A stretch of DNA of 64,000 nucleotides, from positions 124,001-188,000 of the forward strand of contig NZ_JABFDJ010000003.1 in the NCBI RefSeq assembly GCF_013403925.1, in the 5' to 3' direction. Each line of letters begins with the position of its first letter. The stretch's first letter is position 1. Positions 35,379 through 43,931 of this stretch are shown here, piece by piece. The notes under the pieces were generated by a model. The model saw nothing but the letters and a program-made list of their open reading frames with translations, was not told the origin of the DNA and ran no database searches. The position numbers and the translations under genes are program-made. The DNA comes from Winogradskyella wichelsiae. GTDB lineage: Bacteria; Bacteroidota; Bacteroidia; Flavobacteriales; Flavobacteriaceae.

Positions 35379-35783
35379 TTATTGATTCATAGCCATATCA
35401 TGCTCATATTTACAACAATCGGGCAAACCTTTGTAAGCTACTTCACTTCCGGCTACTTTATCAGTATCATAACCAGAGGCTGCAATAGCATTATGAAGCG
35501 CTATAGCGTCTGTTTTAGTAGCGTCAAAAGAGACGTCAATCTTCTTTTTACTCACATCCCAAGTAGCCTCAGTAACCCCATCTACAGCCTTTACAGCATC
35601 TTCGATGGTGCTTTTACACATACCGCAATTACCTCTTACTCCAAAAGATAAATCGACTATAGTGATATCTTTTGAGACTTCAGAAGCTATGGTAGTCACT
35701 TCTTTTTCTTTCTTCACATCGTTATTACAGCTTGTTAAACCAATAGCAGCGATGACGGCTACACTCAAAATTACTCTGTTCAT
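35379..35783 (-). CDS. Heavy-metal-associated (HMA) domain lipoprotein
   Basis: 134 residues with a lipoprotein signal (Cys at 19, GLTSCNN). The HMA fold spans about 43-115 with the metal-binding site GNCGMC (Cys 53 and 56) in the usual CxxC position, and GYDTDKV near the end of the fold. The tail adds a second Cys/His-rich patch (LPDCCKYEHDM). A periplasmic copper/silver chaperone or sequestering protein. Last gene of the Cus-type operon, 20 bp after cusB. Confidence 0.88.
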   Translation of the reverse strand: MNRVILSVAVIAAIGLTSCNNDVKKEKEVTTIASEVSKDITIVDLSFGVRGNCGMCKSTIEDAVKAVDGVTEATWDVSKKKIDVSFDATKTDAIALHNAIAASGYDTDKVAGSEVAYKGLPDCCKYEHDMAMNQ

Positions 35784-35803
35784 TGTTTTTATATTTATTG
35801 TTA

Positions 35804-37603
35804 TTATTTAATAATTTGTTTAACGTCCCCACAAGTCAGCATAGCTCCTCCAAAATACGGATTAACTACGGTATCTTCTTTACTTAACCAATACGCCCCT
35901 TTATTATGATCAGACATTGGGCAGTACAAATGATATACCTTCTCGTTAATACCAAACACTTCTAAAGCGTTTGCCATACTAGCTGATAAGTATTTAAAAT
36001 TTGTTCTTTGCATATTAAGATCTTCTGTATTTGAAATTAATTGTGCTGTAGTTTCTATGTCTTTTTTTAATGACATCCAACGTGTATGTGCATCGTTATC
36101 CGTGAGTAATTTCATATTTACTTTAGATAAATTAGCTAATAATACCTTAGATTGATTTATCACATGTTCAGAAGCGTCTATTGCTAACGCATTTTTTAAT
36201 TCAATATAAGTATTAAAAACAATGTTTAATTGATTTTTAAATTCCTCAGAGACTTTGAGTCTTGCATTTTTATTTAAAGGCTTTTCAGCTTCAGAAGTAT
36301 TTATGTGCATTCCTATATGTCCTTCATGACCCGTCATAACTTTGCCAACGTCCTTATTCATCATTGATTTCTTACCATGTAATTGGGCCGCAGCATCTAT
36401 GGTAAATGTCCCATTCGTAACAATTTCATCACCATCTTGTAGACCTTCTAAAATCTGATAATTTTCACCTATTTGATGACCTAAAATAATATCTCGCATT
36501 TCAAAAATAGGTTCATTTGGGTTTGTCTTTAGATATACTACGGAGCGTTTCCCTGTCCATAACACCGCAGAAGCAGGGATAACGGCAAAATGTGCTTCAC
36601 TTGAATCAGTAATTCCTTTAAGCTCTCCTTCTACAAACATACCTGGCTTAAAAAGTCCATTTTTATTATTTAAGACAACTCTTAATTTTACCGTTCTTGT
36701 TTTGGTATCTAAAATAGGATCTATAAAGTCGACCTTTCCTTTGAATGTTTTATTAGGATATGCGTTAGTGCGGATTACAATGGCTTGTCCTTTTTTGAAT
36801 TCACTGATTTGATTTTCATACACATCAAAATTTGCCCAAACCGTATTTAAGTTAGACACTTTAAAAATCGGTTTTCCATCCATAATATGAGAGCCTTCAT
36901 TTATGGCAATTTCAGTAACTACACCAGAAACATGAGAATAAATAGTAAAACTCGTTTTCACTTGTCCGGTTTGTTCTACATCATCCAATGACGCACCATG
37001 AATTTTCCAATTCTTAAATTTATTTCTAACCGCTTTATACAACTGCGGTTGTGAGGCTCTCAACTTATAAGCTGTTATTAATTCTTGTTGCGCTGCAATT
37101 AAGGCTGGCGAATATATTTGAGCAACAGCTTGTCCTTTGTTAACCTGCTCGCCTAACGAATTTACGTATAGTTTTTCTATCCTTCCATCAAAATGCGCTG
37201 GCATTGTAGCTGTTTCATTTTCATTCTCTGTAATTTTTCCTGACAGCATTACTCCAGAATCAACTGTAGAAATACTTTTACCTACAATTGAAGTTTGTAT
37301 ATTAGCTAAGGCCATTGCATTTTCAGAAAGCTTAAATTCATTTACAGATAAACCTTCTGCACTATGTGCTGCAGGTATCAAATCCATACCACAAATAGGG
37401 CAGTCGCCAGCTTCTGGTTGCATAATTTGCGGATGCATAGAGCAGGTCCACATCTGGCTTGTCTCTTCAACATCAACATGGTTGTGCTCCGTTACTTGCA
37501 TGTCCTCATTTTCAGTATCTGATGCTCCTCCAAAAAGCATCCCTCCTAATAAAAAGCCGAGCGCTAATAGTCCTATATAAATGACTAATTTTTTATTTTT
37601 CAT
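35804..37603 (-). CDS. cusB: CusB-type RND efflux periplasmic adaptor with extra metal-binding domains
   Basis: 599 residues. An N-terminal membrane anchor (about 7-27) precedes a heavy-metal-binding domain (MWTCSMHPQIMQP then CPICGMDLIP, about 50-78). The membrane-fusion core follows (about 95-400; EKLYVNSLGEQVNKGQ, SGVVTEIAINEGSHIMDG, and the barrel segment FIDPILDTKTRTVKLRVVL). The C-terminal 170 residues are a DUF3347-like helical domain ending in a second metal patch (LYCPMSDHNKGAYWLS, then GAMLTCGDVKQ). Bridges CusA and the TolC-like channel and probably hands over Cu(I)/Ag(I). Overlaps the upstream DUF305 gene by 11 bp. Confidence 0.92.
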   Translation of the reverse strand: MKNKKLVIYIGLLALGFLLGGMLFGGASDTENEDMQVTEHNHVDVEETSQMWTCSMHPQIMQPEAGDCPICGMDLIPAAHSAEGLSVNEFKLSENAMALANIQTSIVGKSISTVDSGVMLSGKITENENETATMPAHFDGRIEKLYVNSLGEQVNKGQAVAQIYSPALIAAQQELITAYKLRASQPQLYKAVRNKFKNWKIHGASLDDVEQTGQVKTSFTIYSHVSGVVTEIAINEGSHIMDGKPIFKVSNLNTVWANFDVYENQISEFKKGQAIVIRTNAYPNKTFKGKVDFIDPILDTKTRTVKLRVVLNNKNGLFKPGMFVEGELKGITDSSEAHFAVIPASAVLWTGKRSVVYLKTNPNEPIFEMRDIILGHQIGENYQILEGLQDGDEIVTNGTFTIDAAAQLHGKKSMMNKDVGKVMTGHEGHIGMHINTSEAEKPLNKNARLKVSEEFKNQLNIVFNTYIELKNALAIDASEHVINQSKVLLANLSKVNMKLLTDNDAHTRWMSLKKDIETTAQLISNTEDLNMQRTNFKYLSASMANALEVFGINEKVYHLYCPMSDHNKGAYWLSKEDTVVNPYFGGAMLTCGDVKQIIK

Positions 37604-38075
37604 TTTCTAATCGTTTAATCATTGCTTTCATTTCTTCTATTTCCTTACGTTGTGCTTCGATAATATCATTGGCTAATTTTTTAACTTCGGGGTCTTGTAA
37701 ATCTGCACGTTCACTTGTTAGTATAGCTATAGAATGATGAGGAATCATCCCTTTTAACCAAAACACATCTCCTACAATTGGTGCTTGTGCTCTAACGAGG
37801 CCTAATGCACTAATAAAAAGCACTAGATTTCCTATCAGTATTGCTATATTTTTCTTTTTATTTTTATACATTTTTAGCATGAATAATAGCATTATGACCG
37901 CCATCGCTGAAATCCCTAGACACACCATATAAAAGCGCGTTAAACTAAAATAAACATGGTCTATAGCGTAAGTATTTAAGTACATAGTGATATACATGGC
38001 TACAAATGATAATCCTAACATTAAAAAGAAAGTTGTATAGTTTCCATTGTTTGAGTGATGATTTGAATTTTCCAT
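37593..38075 (-). CDS. DUF305 domain membrane protein of the copper operon
   Basis: 160 residues. Three hydrophobic helices (about 14-34, 44-66, 76-94) are followed by a short DUF305-like segment: GMIPHHSIAIL (about 108-118), DPEVKKLANDIIEAQRKEI and EEMKAMIKRL. DUF305 proteins carry His and Met residues thought to bind copper in the periplasm. Its position inside the operon, overlapping cusB, supports metal handling. The N-terminus is rich in His and Asn. Confidence 0.82.
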   Translation of the reverse strand: MENSNHHSNNGNYTTFFLMLGLSFVAMYITMYLNTYAIDHVYFSLTRFYMVCLGISAMAVIMLLFMLKMYKNKKKNIAILIGNLVLFISALGLVRAQAPIVGDVFWLKGMIPHHSIAILTSERADLQDPEVKKLANDIIEAQRKEIEEMKAMIKRLENEK

Positions 38076-38091
38076 AATAATTTATATTTAT

Positions 38092-38199
38092 TTAAACTTT
38101 AATTGTTCTTAATCGTAAGGCATGAGCTGTAACTGAAACAGCGCCAAAACCCATGGCTAATACAGCAATCATAAAATAGGAATATGTATGTGTTATCAT
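38092..38199 (-). CDS. 35-residue microprotein resembling the C-terminal end of a copper P-type ATPase
   Basis: ATG at 38199, stop at 38092: MITHTYSYFMIAVLAMGFGA, then VSVTAHALRLRTIKV. The MA-hydrophobic helix followed by SVxxxALRLR matches the last transmembrane helix and end of CopA-type ATPases (typically AMALSSVSVVxNALRLR). The start overlaps the stop of the TolC-like gene by one base (TAATG), and the DUF305 gene follows 16 bp later, so translation would be coupled. It may be a remnant of a lost copA or a real membrane microprotein in the pump. No ATPase catalytic motifs are encoded nearby. Confidence 0.65.
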   Translation of the reverse strand: MITHTYSYFMIAVLAMGFGAVSVTAHALRLRTIKV

Positions 38200-39440
38200 T
38201 ATTTCGTTAAATAGTTGATAATTGTGGTTTGAATATAATAGTTCTTAATAGATGCTATTTGTTCCATTTGAAATTTTAATTGTAATTCCTGAATGTCTAA
38301 AACATCATTAAAATCAATCGTTCCTGTTTCATAACTTCTAATTAAAATAGCTTCTGCATCTTTGGCTTGCTGTATATTTTTAACTTGTGTTTTATACGTG
38401 ATGCTTGCAGAAATTCGATCGGTTACAGCTTTGTCTAATAGCGTTTCTAAAGTATTTAAACGTTCTTGTTTCTGTGCTTCAATTTCTTGTTGTTGTAACT
38501 CGTTTTGCTTCGTTTTCGATTTATATTTCTTATTAAAAAGCGGAATAGATAACGACACAGTTGGCATTAAAATATCTTTTCCTTTTTCACTAAAAGTGAT
38601 GTCAGATCCTGCATTAATATTGATGTAATCGAACCCAAAACCAAAGGAAGGCTGACTTTCTTTTTGATTCATTAATTCTGATTGTGCTATAGATTGAAAC
38701 AGTTTGTCGTATTTCAGCAATTCAGGATGCAAAGCAAGGTTTTTAGTATTGATTTCAAAATCTTCGGAAGGCATTATTAATGCATCAACAACATCAATTT
38801 TAATCGTATTTTCTCTATTTAAAAGCTTATTAAAAGCGGTTTGTTCTGCTAAATACTGTTGTTCTAAAACCAATTTGAGTTGTTCTAATTCATTCTGACG
38901 CATTTGCAATCTTAAAACATCTACTGCAGAAGCTTTACCGACTTCAATCGATTTTAATGCCAATATTTCATAAGTTTTAAGCAGTTTGCTGTTTTCTACT
39001 AAAATAGCTTGTTTGCCTTTATTTACATATAATTTATAATACGATTGAGATACGGAAACCATCAGTTTTCGTTTGGCTATTACAATATCTTCGTACTTTG
39101 TATCGGCCAAAGAACTCGCATAATTTTCACGAGAAGTAATGGTTCCAAACCAAGGCAACATTTGTTTTGCCGATACTTTAAAGCGCTGCGTTCCTGTTCG
39201 TGTTTCTGGCTCTAACACAAAATAACCTGCACTAAATTCGGTATTTGGTAAGGTATTTACTTCATTTACTTTTTCGGAAGCAATTCGATACTGTAACTCA
39301 AATTTCTGAATTTCAGGATTATTTTCTAAAGCGATATTAATGTAGGTTTCTAGTTCTTGAGAATTTCCTTGTAGAACAAAGAATAAAGATCCAAGAAGTA
39401 AGACTACTTTGTGTGTTATATGATTTTTATAGTTTTCCAT
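38199..39440 (-). CDS. TolC family outer-membrane efflux channel (CusC-like)
   Basis: 413 residues with a signal peptide (about 1-27, FFVLQGNSQ). Two TolC-type helical repeats are seen: ENNPEIQKFELQYRIASEKV and a long helix after VVDALIMPS, and the second copy around LDKAVTDRISASITYK. The VPNTEFSAGYF-like strand and the mid-domain GFDYININAG belong to barrel strands. Forms the outer-membrane duct of the copper/silver pump. 15 bp after cusA and 1-bp overlapping the microprotein gene. Confidence 0.92.
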   Translation of the reverse strand: MENYKNHITHKVVLLLGSLFFVLQGNSQELETYINIALENNPEIQKFELQYRIASEKVNEVNTLPNTEFSAGYFVLEPETRTGTQRFKVSAKQMLPWFGTITSRENYASSLADTKYEDIVIAKRKLMVSVSQSYYKLYVNKGKQAILVENSKLLKTYEILALKSIEVGKASAVDVLRLQMRQNELEQLKLVLEQQYLAEQTAFNKLLNRENTIKIDVVDALIMPSEDFEINTKNLALHPELLKYDKLFQSIAQSELMNQKESQPSFGFGFDYININAGSDITFSEKGKDILMPTVSLSIPLFNKKYKSKTKQNELQQQEIEAQKQERLNTLETLLDKAVTDRISASITYKTQVKNIQQAKDAEAILIRSYETGTIDFNDVLDIQELQLKFQMEQIASIKNYYIQTTIINYLTK

Positions 39441-39455
39441 TGTATGTTTTTATAT

Positions 39456-42400
39456 CTATTTTCTAAGCTCTTTTCTCTCTAATCTTTTCAACTTAAACTC
39501 TTCTCTCCAGCTATATAAAACCGGAACGATAAAGTAGGAGGTAATGTCAATTACCATTCCTCCAAAGATTGGAATTGCCATTGGAATCATAATATCGCTT
39601 CCTTTTCCTGTGGATGTTAAAACAGGTAATAATGCCAAAATAGTAGTTACAGTTGTCATTAAACACGGACGAATACGTTTCTTAGCTGCCTCTAAAGCAG
39701 CAACTCTAATACTCATTTTATCTGATGGTTTTTCACGATCAAAAGTTTGCGTTAAATAAGTTGCCATGACAACTCCGTCATCTGTTGCAATACCAAATAA
39801 GGCAATAAAACCAACCCAAACGGCCACACTTAAATTGATGGTTTTCATATTGAAAAGATCTCGCATATTCTCGCCAAAGAAGCTAAAATTGAAGAACCAA
39901 TCTTGTCCGTATAACCAAATCATAATAAAACCACCTGCAAATGCAACCGCAATTCCGGTAAATACCATTAACGAAGTGGTTACCGATTTAAACTGAAAAT
40001 ACAGTATCAAGAAAATAATAGCCAATGCTAAAGGCACCACAACTGCTAGTGTTTTTTCTGCTCGCAATTGGTTCTCATAAGTTCCCGTGAATTTATAACT
40101 GATCCCTTTAGGAACCGTTAATTCCCCTGAATCTATTTTTTGTTGAAACAAAGCTTGTGCATTTTCAACTACATCAACTTCTGCAAAACCATCTATTTTA
40201 TCAAACAAAACATAACCCACTAAAAAAGTATCTTCACTTTTTATCACCTGCGGACCTTGTTCATATTTAATAGTCGCTAATTCACTTAAAGGAACAGGAT
40301 TTCCCTTTTCTACAGGAATATAAATATCTTTAATGTCTTCTGGGTTGCCACGTAATTCTCTAGGATAACGTACGCGAACGCCGTAACGTTCTCGGCCTTC
40401 AACCGTTTGAGTTAAAGCCATACCACCAATAGCAACTTTTAAAACACTTTGTACATCCTCTATAGAAATGCCATAGCGTGCTATTTTTTCTCTATCAATA
40501 TCAATTAATAAATAAGGTTTCCCAACAATTCTATCAGCAAAAACAGCTTCTACTTTAACACCTTCAGCTTGTTTTAAAAGACTTTCTAATTGCAACCCAA
40601 AAGCTTCAATTTGTTTTAAATCTTGCCCTTTTACTTTAATTCCCATGGGCGCTCGCATACCTGTTTGTAGCATTATCAATCGTGTTTCTATGGGCTGTAA
40701 TTTCGGAGCAGAAGTAACACCGGGTAACTTGGTCACTTTAATAATTTCTTTCCAAATATCATCTGGACTTTTAATTTCTGGTCGCCAGTTTCTATAGAAT
40801 TCTCCGTCGTTGTCTTCTATTAATTGAGCGTTTTCAACGGATGTTCCTGAAGTAATAAAACGTTTTGTTTTTAACTCAAAAAAACCATCAGTATTTACTT
40901 TATAACGTTGTCTTTTTCCTTCGGAATTACGCATGTATTCCGGTTTATACTGAATCATGTTTTCGTACATCGACAAAGGAGCAGGATCTAAAGAAGATTC
41001 TGTTCTACCAGCTTTACCAACCACTGTTTCAATTTCTGGAATGGTCGCAACCGCCATATCCAATTGCTGCAACACACGTTTATTTTCTTCAACTCCAGCA
41101 TGCGGAAGAGAAGTAGGCATGAGTAGAAAAGAGCCTTCATTTAAAGAAGGCATAAATTCTTTTCCTGTGTTGTTCATAATCCAAAACCCAGAAATAAGAA
41201 CCGTTATCGGAACCATTAAAAACAACATCTTATTCGCTAAAACCCATTGTAAAATTCGGCCATAATATTTTCTAAAAACTGAGAATATTCCTAAAATTCC
41301 GAAGCAAATAATAGACACAAAAATTAAGTTTATAAAACTACTACGATTAAAACCTAAAGGTCTCCAATATTCTGCCAATAGAAATACAATGGCAATTGAT
41401 GAGATAATGATATTAAGAAGATTTACTTTTTTAGCATCTAGCTTTCCTAAAACACCTAATAAGGCAGAAATTCCAAAAGCGATTACTATAAGGCCTAAAT
41501 AATGACCACTTATCACAATTACAATTCCTGCAAGAATTAAAGCACCACTTACAATGTATTTAAACGAGTTTTTTAGGGTTGTTTTACGGAATAAAAAAGC
41601 TGCTAAAGGCGGAATTATAAACAAAGCAATCACTAAAGAAGCTGATAGTGCCATTGTTTTAGTAAACGCTAAAGGTCTAAACAATTTCCCCTCGGCACCA
41701 ATCATTGTAAATACAGGCACAAAACTGATAATAGTCGTTAAAACAGCAGTTAAAATAGCGCCAGAAACTTCTGCAGTAGCGTTGTAAATAACTTCGTTTA
41801 TGGATAGTTTCTTGTTATGAGATTCCTCGTCGCTCGTGCCTCGTTCTGTCGGAATGACATTTTCCTGTTCATCGAGATGGCGAATCATGTTTTCGGCGAG
41901 TATGACGCCAACATCAACCATGGTACCAATAGCGATGGCTATACCAGATAATGCCACAATATTGGCATCCACATTAAAGAGTTTCATGGTCACAAATACC
42001 ATTAAAATAGCTACAGGTAACAAGCCCGAAATTAAAATAGAAGCTCTTAAATTAAAGACCATTACAATAATCACCAAAATAGTAATTAATATTTCTAAGG
42101 TTAAAGCTTCACTAAGGGTGTCTAAGGTTTCTGCAATCAGTTCTGATCGATCATAAAAAGGAACGATTGTTAATTGAGATGTACGTCCGTCTGCTAAAAC
42201 CTTAGAAGGTAAACCACCTTTTAATTCTTCTATTTGGGCTTTTACATTCGTAATTACTTCCATAGGGTTTGCACCATATCTAGCTACCACAACACCACCA
42301 ACTACTTCTGCGCCTTCTTTGTCTAATAGCCCGCGTCTAGCGGCAGGACCTAAAGAAACTTTGGCAATATCTTTAATTTTAATGGCCGTAAAATCTTTAG

Positions 42401-43202
42401 AAGTGACGACGGCATTTTCTATATCTGCTATCGATTTTACATAGCCTAAACCACGAACTAAATATTCAACTTTATTAATTTCTAAAGTCTGTGCACCTAT
42501 ATCTTTATTGCTTTCTTTAACCGCTTTTACAACTTGATTTAATCCAATGTTGTATTGGCGCATCAATTCTGGATTCACATCAATTTGATATTCTTGCACA
42601 TACCCACCAATAGAAGCCACTTCAGAAACCCCACTTGCAGAAGATAAACCATATTTTACATAGTAATCTTGTAGGCTTCGTAATTCTTGTAAATCCCAAC
42701 CACCAGTAACGTTTCCGTCTTTATCTCTACCTTCTAAAGTGTACCAATAAATTTGTCCTAAACCTGTAGCATCTGGTCCTAAAGCAGGGTTTACACTTTC
42801 TGGTAATAAGTCGTTAGGTAATGAATTGAGTTTTTCAAGGATACGACTACGACTCCAATAGAATTCAATGTCTTCTTCAAAAATGATATAAATACTGGAG
42901 AAGCCAAACATCGAAGAACTACGAATGGTTTTGACTCCAGGAATACCTAGTAGAGAAGAGGTCAGTGGGTAGGTAATTTGATCTTCTATATCTTGTGGTG
43001 AACGACCATCCCATTTTGTGAAAACAATTTGTTGATTTTCACCAATATCTGGAATGGCATCTACCGCCACAGGATCACTTGGTAAAAAACTTGTCTCCCA
43101 ATTAAAAGGGGCGTTAACAGTTCCCCATCCTACAAATAGAGCGAGCATTAGAACCGCTACAAGTTTATGTTCTATTAAAAATTTGATGCTTTTATTTAGC
43201 AT
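39456..43202 (-). CDS. cusA: CusA/CzcA-type RND copper/silver efflux pump
   Basis: 1248 residues, about 200 longer than Escherichia coli CusA, as is usual in Bacteroidota: an extra hydrophobic block (about 540-665) lies between the two halves. Start region with the first transmembrane helix and the WDGRSPQDIEDQITYPLTSS motif of the HME-RND subfamily; VGGVVVARYGANPMEVI, the TM4 motif AIGTMVDVGVILAENMIRHL, and the second half KGQDLKQIE and ATDDGVVMATYLTQTF. About residue 448-462 there is a hydrophilic insertion (VIPTERGTSDEESHN) caused by a REP-like DNA element (41819-41859). Drives proton-coupled metal export with CusB and the TolC-like channel. Confidence 0.95.
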   Translation of the reverse strand: MLNKSIKFLIEHKLVAVLMLALFVGWGTVNAPFNWETSFLPSDPVAVDAIPDIGENQQIVFTKWDGRSPQDIEDQITYPLTSSLLGIPGVKTIRSSSMFGFSSIYIIFEEDIEFYWSRSRILEKLNSLPNDLLPESVNPALGPDATGLGQIYWYTLEGRDKDGNVTGGWDLQELRSLQDYYVKYGLSSASGVSEVASIGGYVQEYQIDVNPELMRQYNIGLNQVVKAVKESNKDIGAQTLEINKVEYLVRGLGYVKSIADIENAVVTSKDFTAIKIKDIAKVSLGPAARRGLLDKEGAEVVGGVVVARYGANPMEVITNVKAQIEELKGGLPSKVLADGRTSQLTIVPFYDRSELIAETLDTLSEALTLEILITILVIIVMVFNLRASILISGLLPVAILMVFVTMKLFNVDANIVALSGIAIAIGTMVDVGVILAENMIRHLDEQENVIPTERGTSDEESHNKKLSINEVIYNATAEVSGAILTAVLTTIISFVPVFTMIGAEGKLFRPLAFTKTMALSASLVIALFIIPPLAAFLFRKTTLKNSFKYIVSGALILAGIVIVISGHYLGLIVIAFGISALLGVLGKLDAKKVNLLNIIISSIAIVFLLAEYWRPLGFNRSSFINLIFVSIICFGILGIFSVFRKYYGRILQWVLANKMLFLMVPITVLISGFWIMNNTGKEFMPSLNEGSFLLMPTSLPHAGVEENKRVLQQLDMAVATIPEIETVVGKAGRTESSLDPAPLSMYENMIQYKPEYMRNSEGKRQRYKVNTDGFFELKTKRFITSGTSVENAQLIEDNDGEFYRNWRPEIKSPDDIWKEIIKVTKLPGVTSAPKLQPIETRLIMLQTGMRAPMGIKVKGQDLKQIEAFGLQLESLLKQAEGVKVEAVFADRIVGKPYLLIDIDREKIARYGISIEDVQSVLKVAIGGMALTQTVEGRERYGVRVRYPRELRGNPEDIKDIYIPVEKGNPVPLSELATIKYEQGPQVIKSEDTFLVGYVLFDKIDGFAEVDVVENAQALFQQKIDSGELTVPKGISYKFTGTYENQLRAEKTLAVVVPLALAIIFLILYFQFKSVTTSLMVFTGIAVAFAGGFIMIWLYGQDWFFNFSFFGENMRDLFNMKTINLSVAVWVGFIALFGIATDDGVVMATYLTQTFDREKPSDKMSIRVAALEAAKKRIRPCLMTTVTTILALLPVLTSTGKGSDIMIPMAIPIFGGMVIDITSYFIVPVLYSWREEFKLKRLERKELRK
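41819..41859 (-). repeat. REP-like element inside cusA
   Basis: On the minus strand the segment begins TGTCATTCCGACAGAACGAG and ends CGACGAGGAATCTC, matching the widespread GTCATTCCG...GGAATCTC palindromic repeats of Bacteroidota, with ATTCC/GGAAT ends as inverted arms. It falls in a cytoplasmic loop after transmembrane helix 4 of CusA and keeps the frame. I found no other copy of this motif in the window by eye. Confidence 0.7.
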
Positions 43203-43313
43203 TAGCGTTGATTATTAAACAATTAGACATTGGTATTAGGAAAACACCGAATACAGCAAATTATCCTTATAACATTATGCAGTCATAGGATAAAACAGGC
43301 TATTGTTTAAAAA

Positions 43314-43727
43314 TCAAATTAAATAGGTCTCGTCTAGCTTGAAGAGTTGCTTTCGGACCAATGGCGGTTTATAAGTCTTGTAAGAAGGTGTTTTTGCTTC
43401 AAGATCTTCGAAAAAGTTAATGCAAGTGTAAACAAATGAAGTAATAAAAAGCTGCTGCTCTAAAGTGATCTTTTCCAAAGACAGTTGCAGTTCATCTTGA
43501 CCATCAACGACAGACCGTTCGTTTTTACAGCAATCTTTTTTTGTAATGGCACAACCTTCAGCTAAAGGTTTTTCCATTTTCATGCCACAACCTTTTGCTT
43601 TATGGAATAACACTGTCTCCACTAAAGTATCTCCACAATAATGCATGTTCAAAGTAAACGACATCGTAGAGCATAACACTACAAAAGCCATTGCAAAAGA
43701 CATTATTTTATGGAAAGCTTGTTTCAT
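43314..43727 (-). CDS. HYC_CC_PP family protein
   Basis: Start at the ATG at 43727 (a GTG six bases upstream is less likely). 137 residues with a hydrophobic N-terminus (about 8-25) and the defining HYC motif (LNMHYCGDTLVE, about 27-38), a Cys pair around KGCGMKMEK and AITKKDCCKNE, and a C-terminal Pro-Pro near YKPPLV. This family accompanies Cu/Ag efflux genes in Bacteroidota and probably binds or senses metal at the membrane. 111 bp upstream of cusA on the same strand; it may head the operon. Confidence 0.85.
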   Translation of the reverse strand: MKQAFHKIMSFAMAFVVLCSTMSFTLNMHYCGDTLVETVLFHKAKGCGMKMEKPLAEGCAITKKDCCKNERSVVDGQDELQLSLEKITLEQQLFITSFVYTCINFFEDLEAKTPSYKTYKPPLVRKQLFKLDETYLI

Positions 43728-43902
43728 AAGCACTGCAAAGATAACAATTCAAAAAATCTTTTTAATAATTTCTTGTTAATTTACGGATGGTAATTGTAAT
43801 GTGGGATAATGTAAAATCGACATTTAATAAACGGATTTTTAATAATTTAAGTTTGGTTTTTATAATGTCGTCTTCTCAACTTAAAATTTACATTCTAATT
43901 CC

Positions 43903-43910
43903 TATTTTTG
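43903..43910 (+). promoter_or_regulatory. Candidate -7 box TATTTTTG of the BCCT transporter gene
   Basis: It fits TAnnTTTG, 22 bp upstream of the ATG at 43932. No clear -33 element. Confidence 0.4.
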
Positions 43911-43931
43911 TAAAAACACAACGGATCTCTA

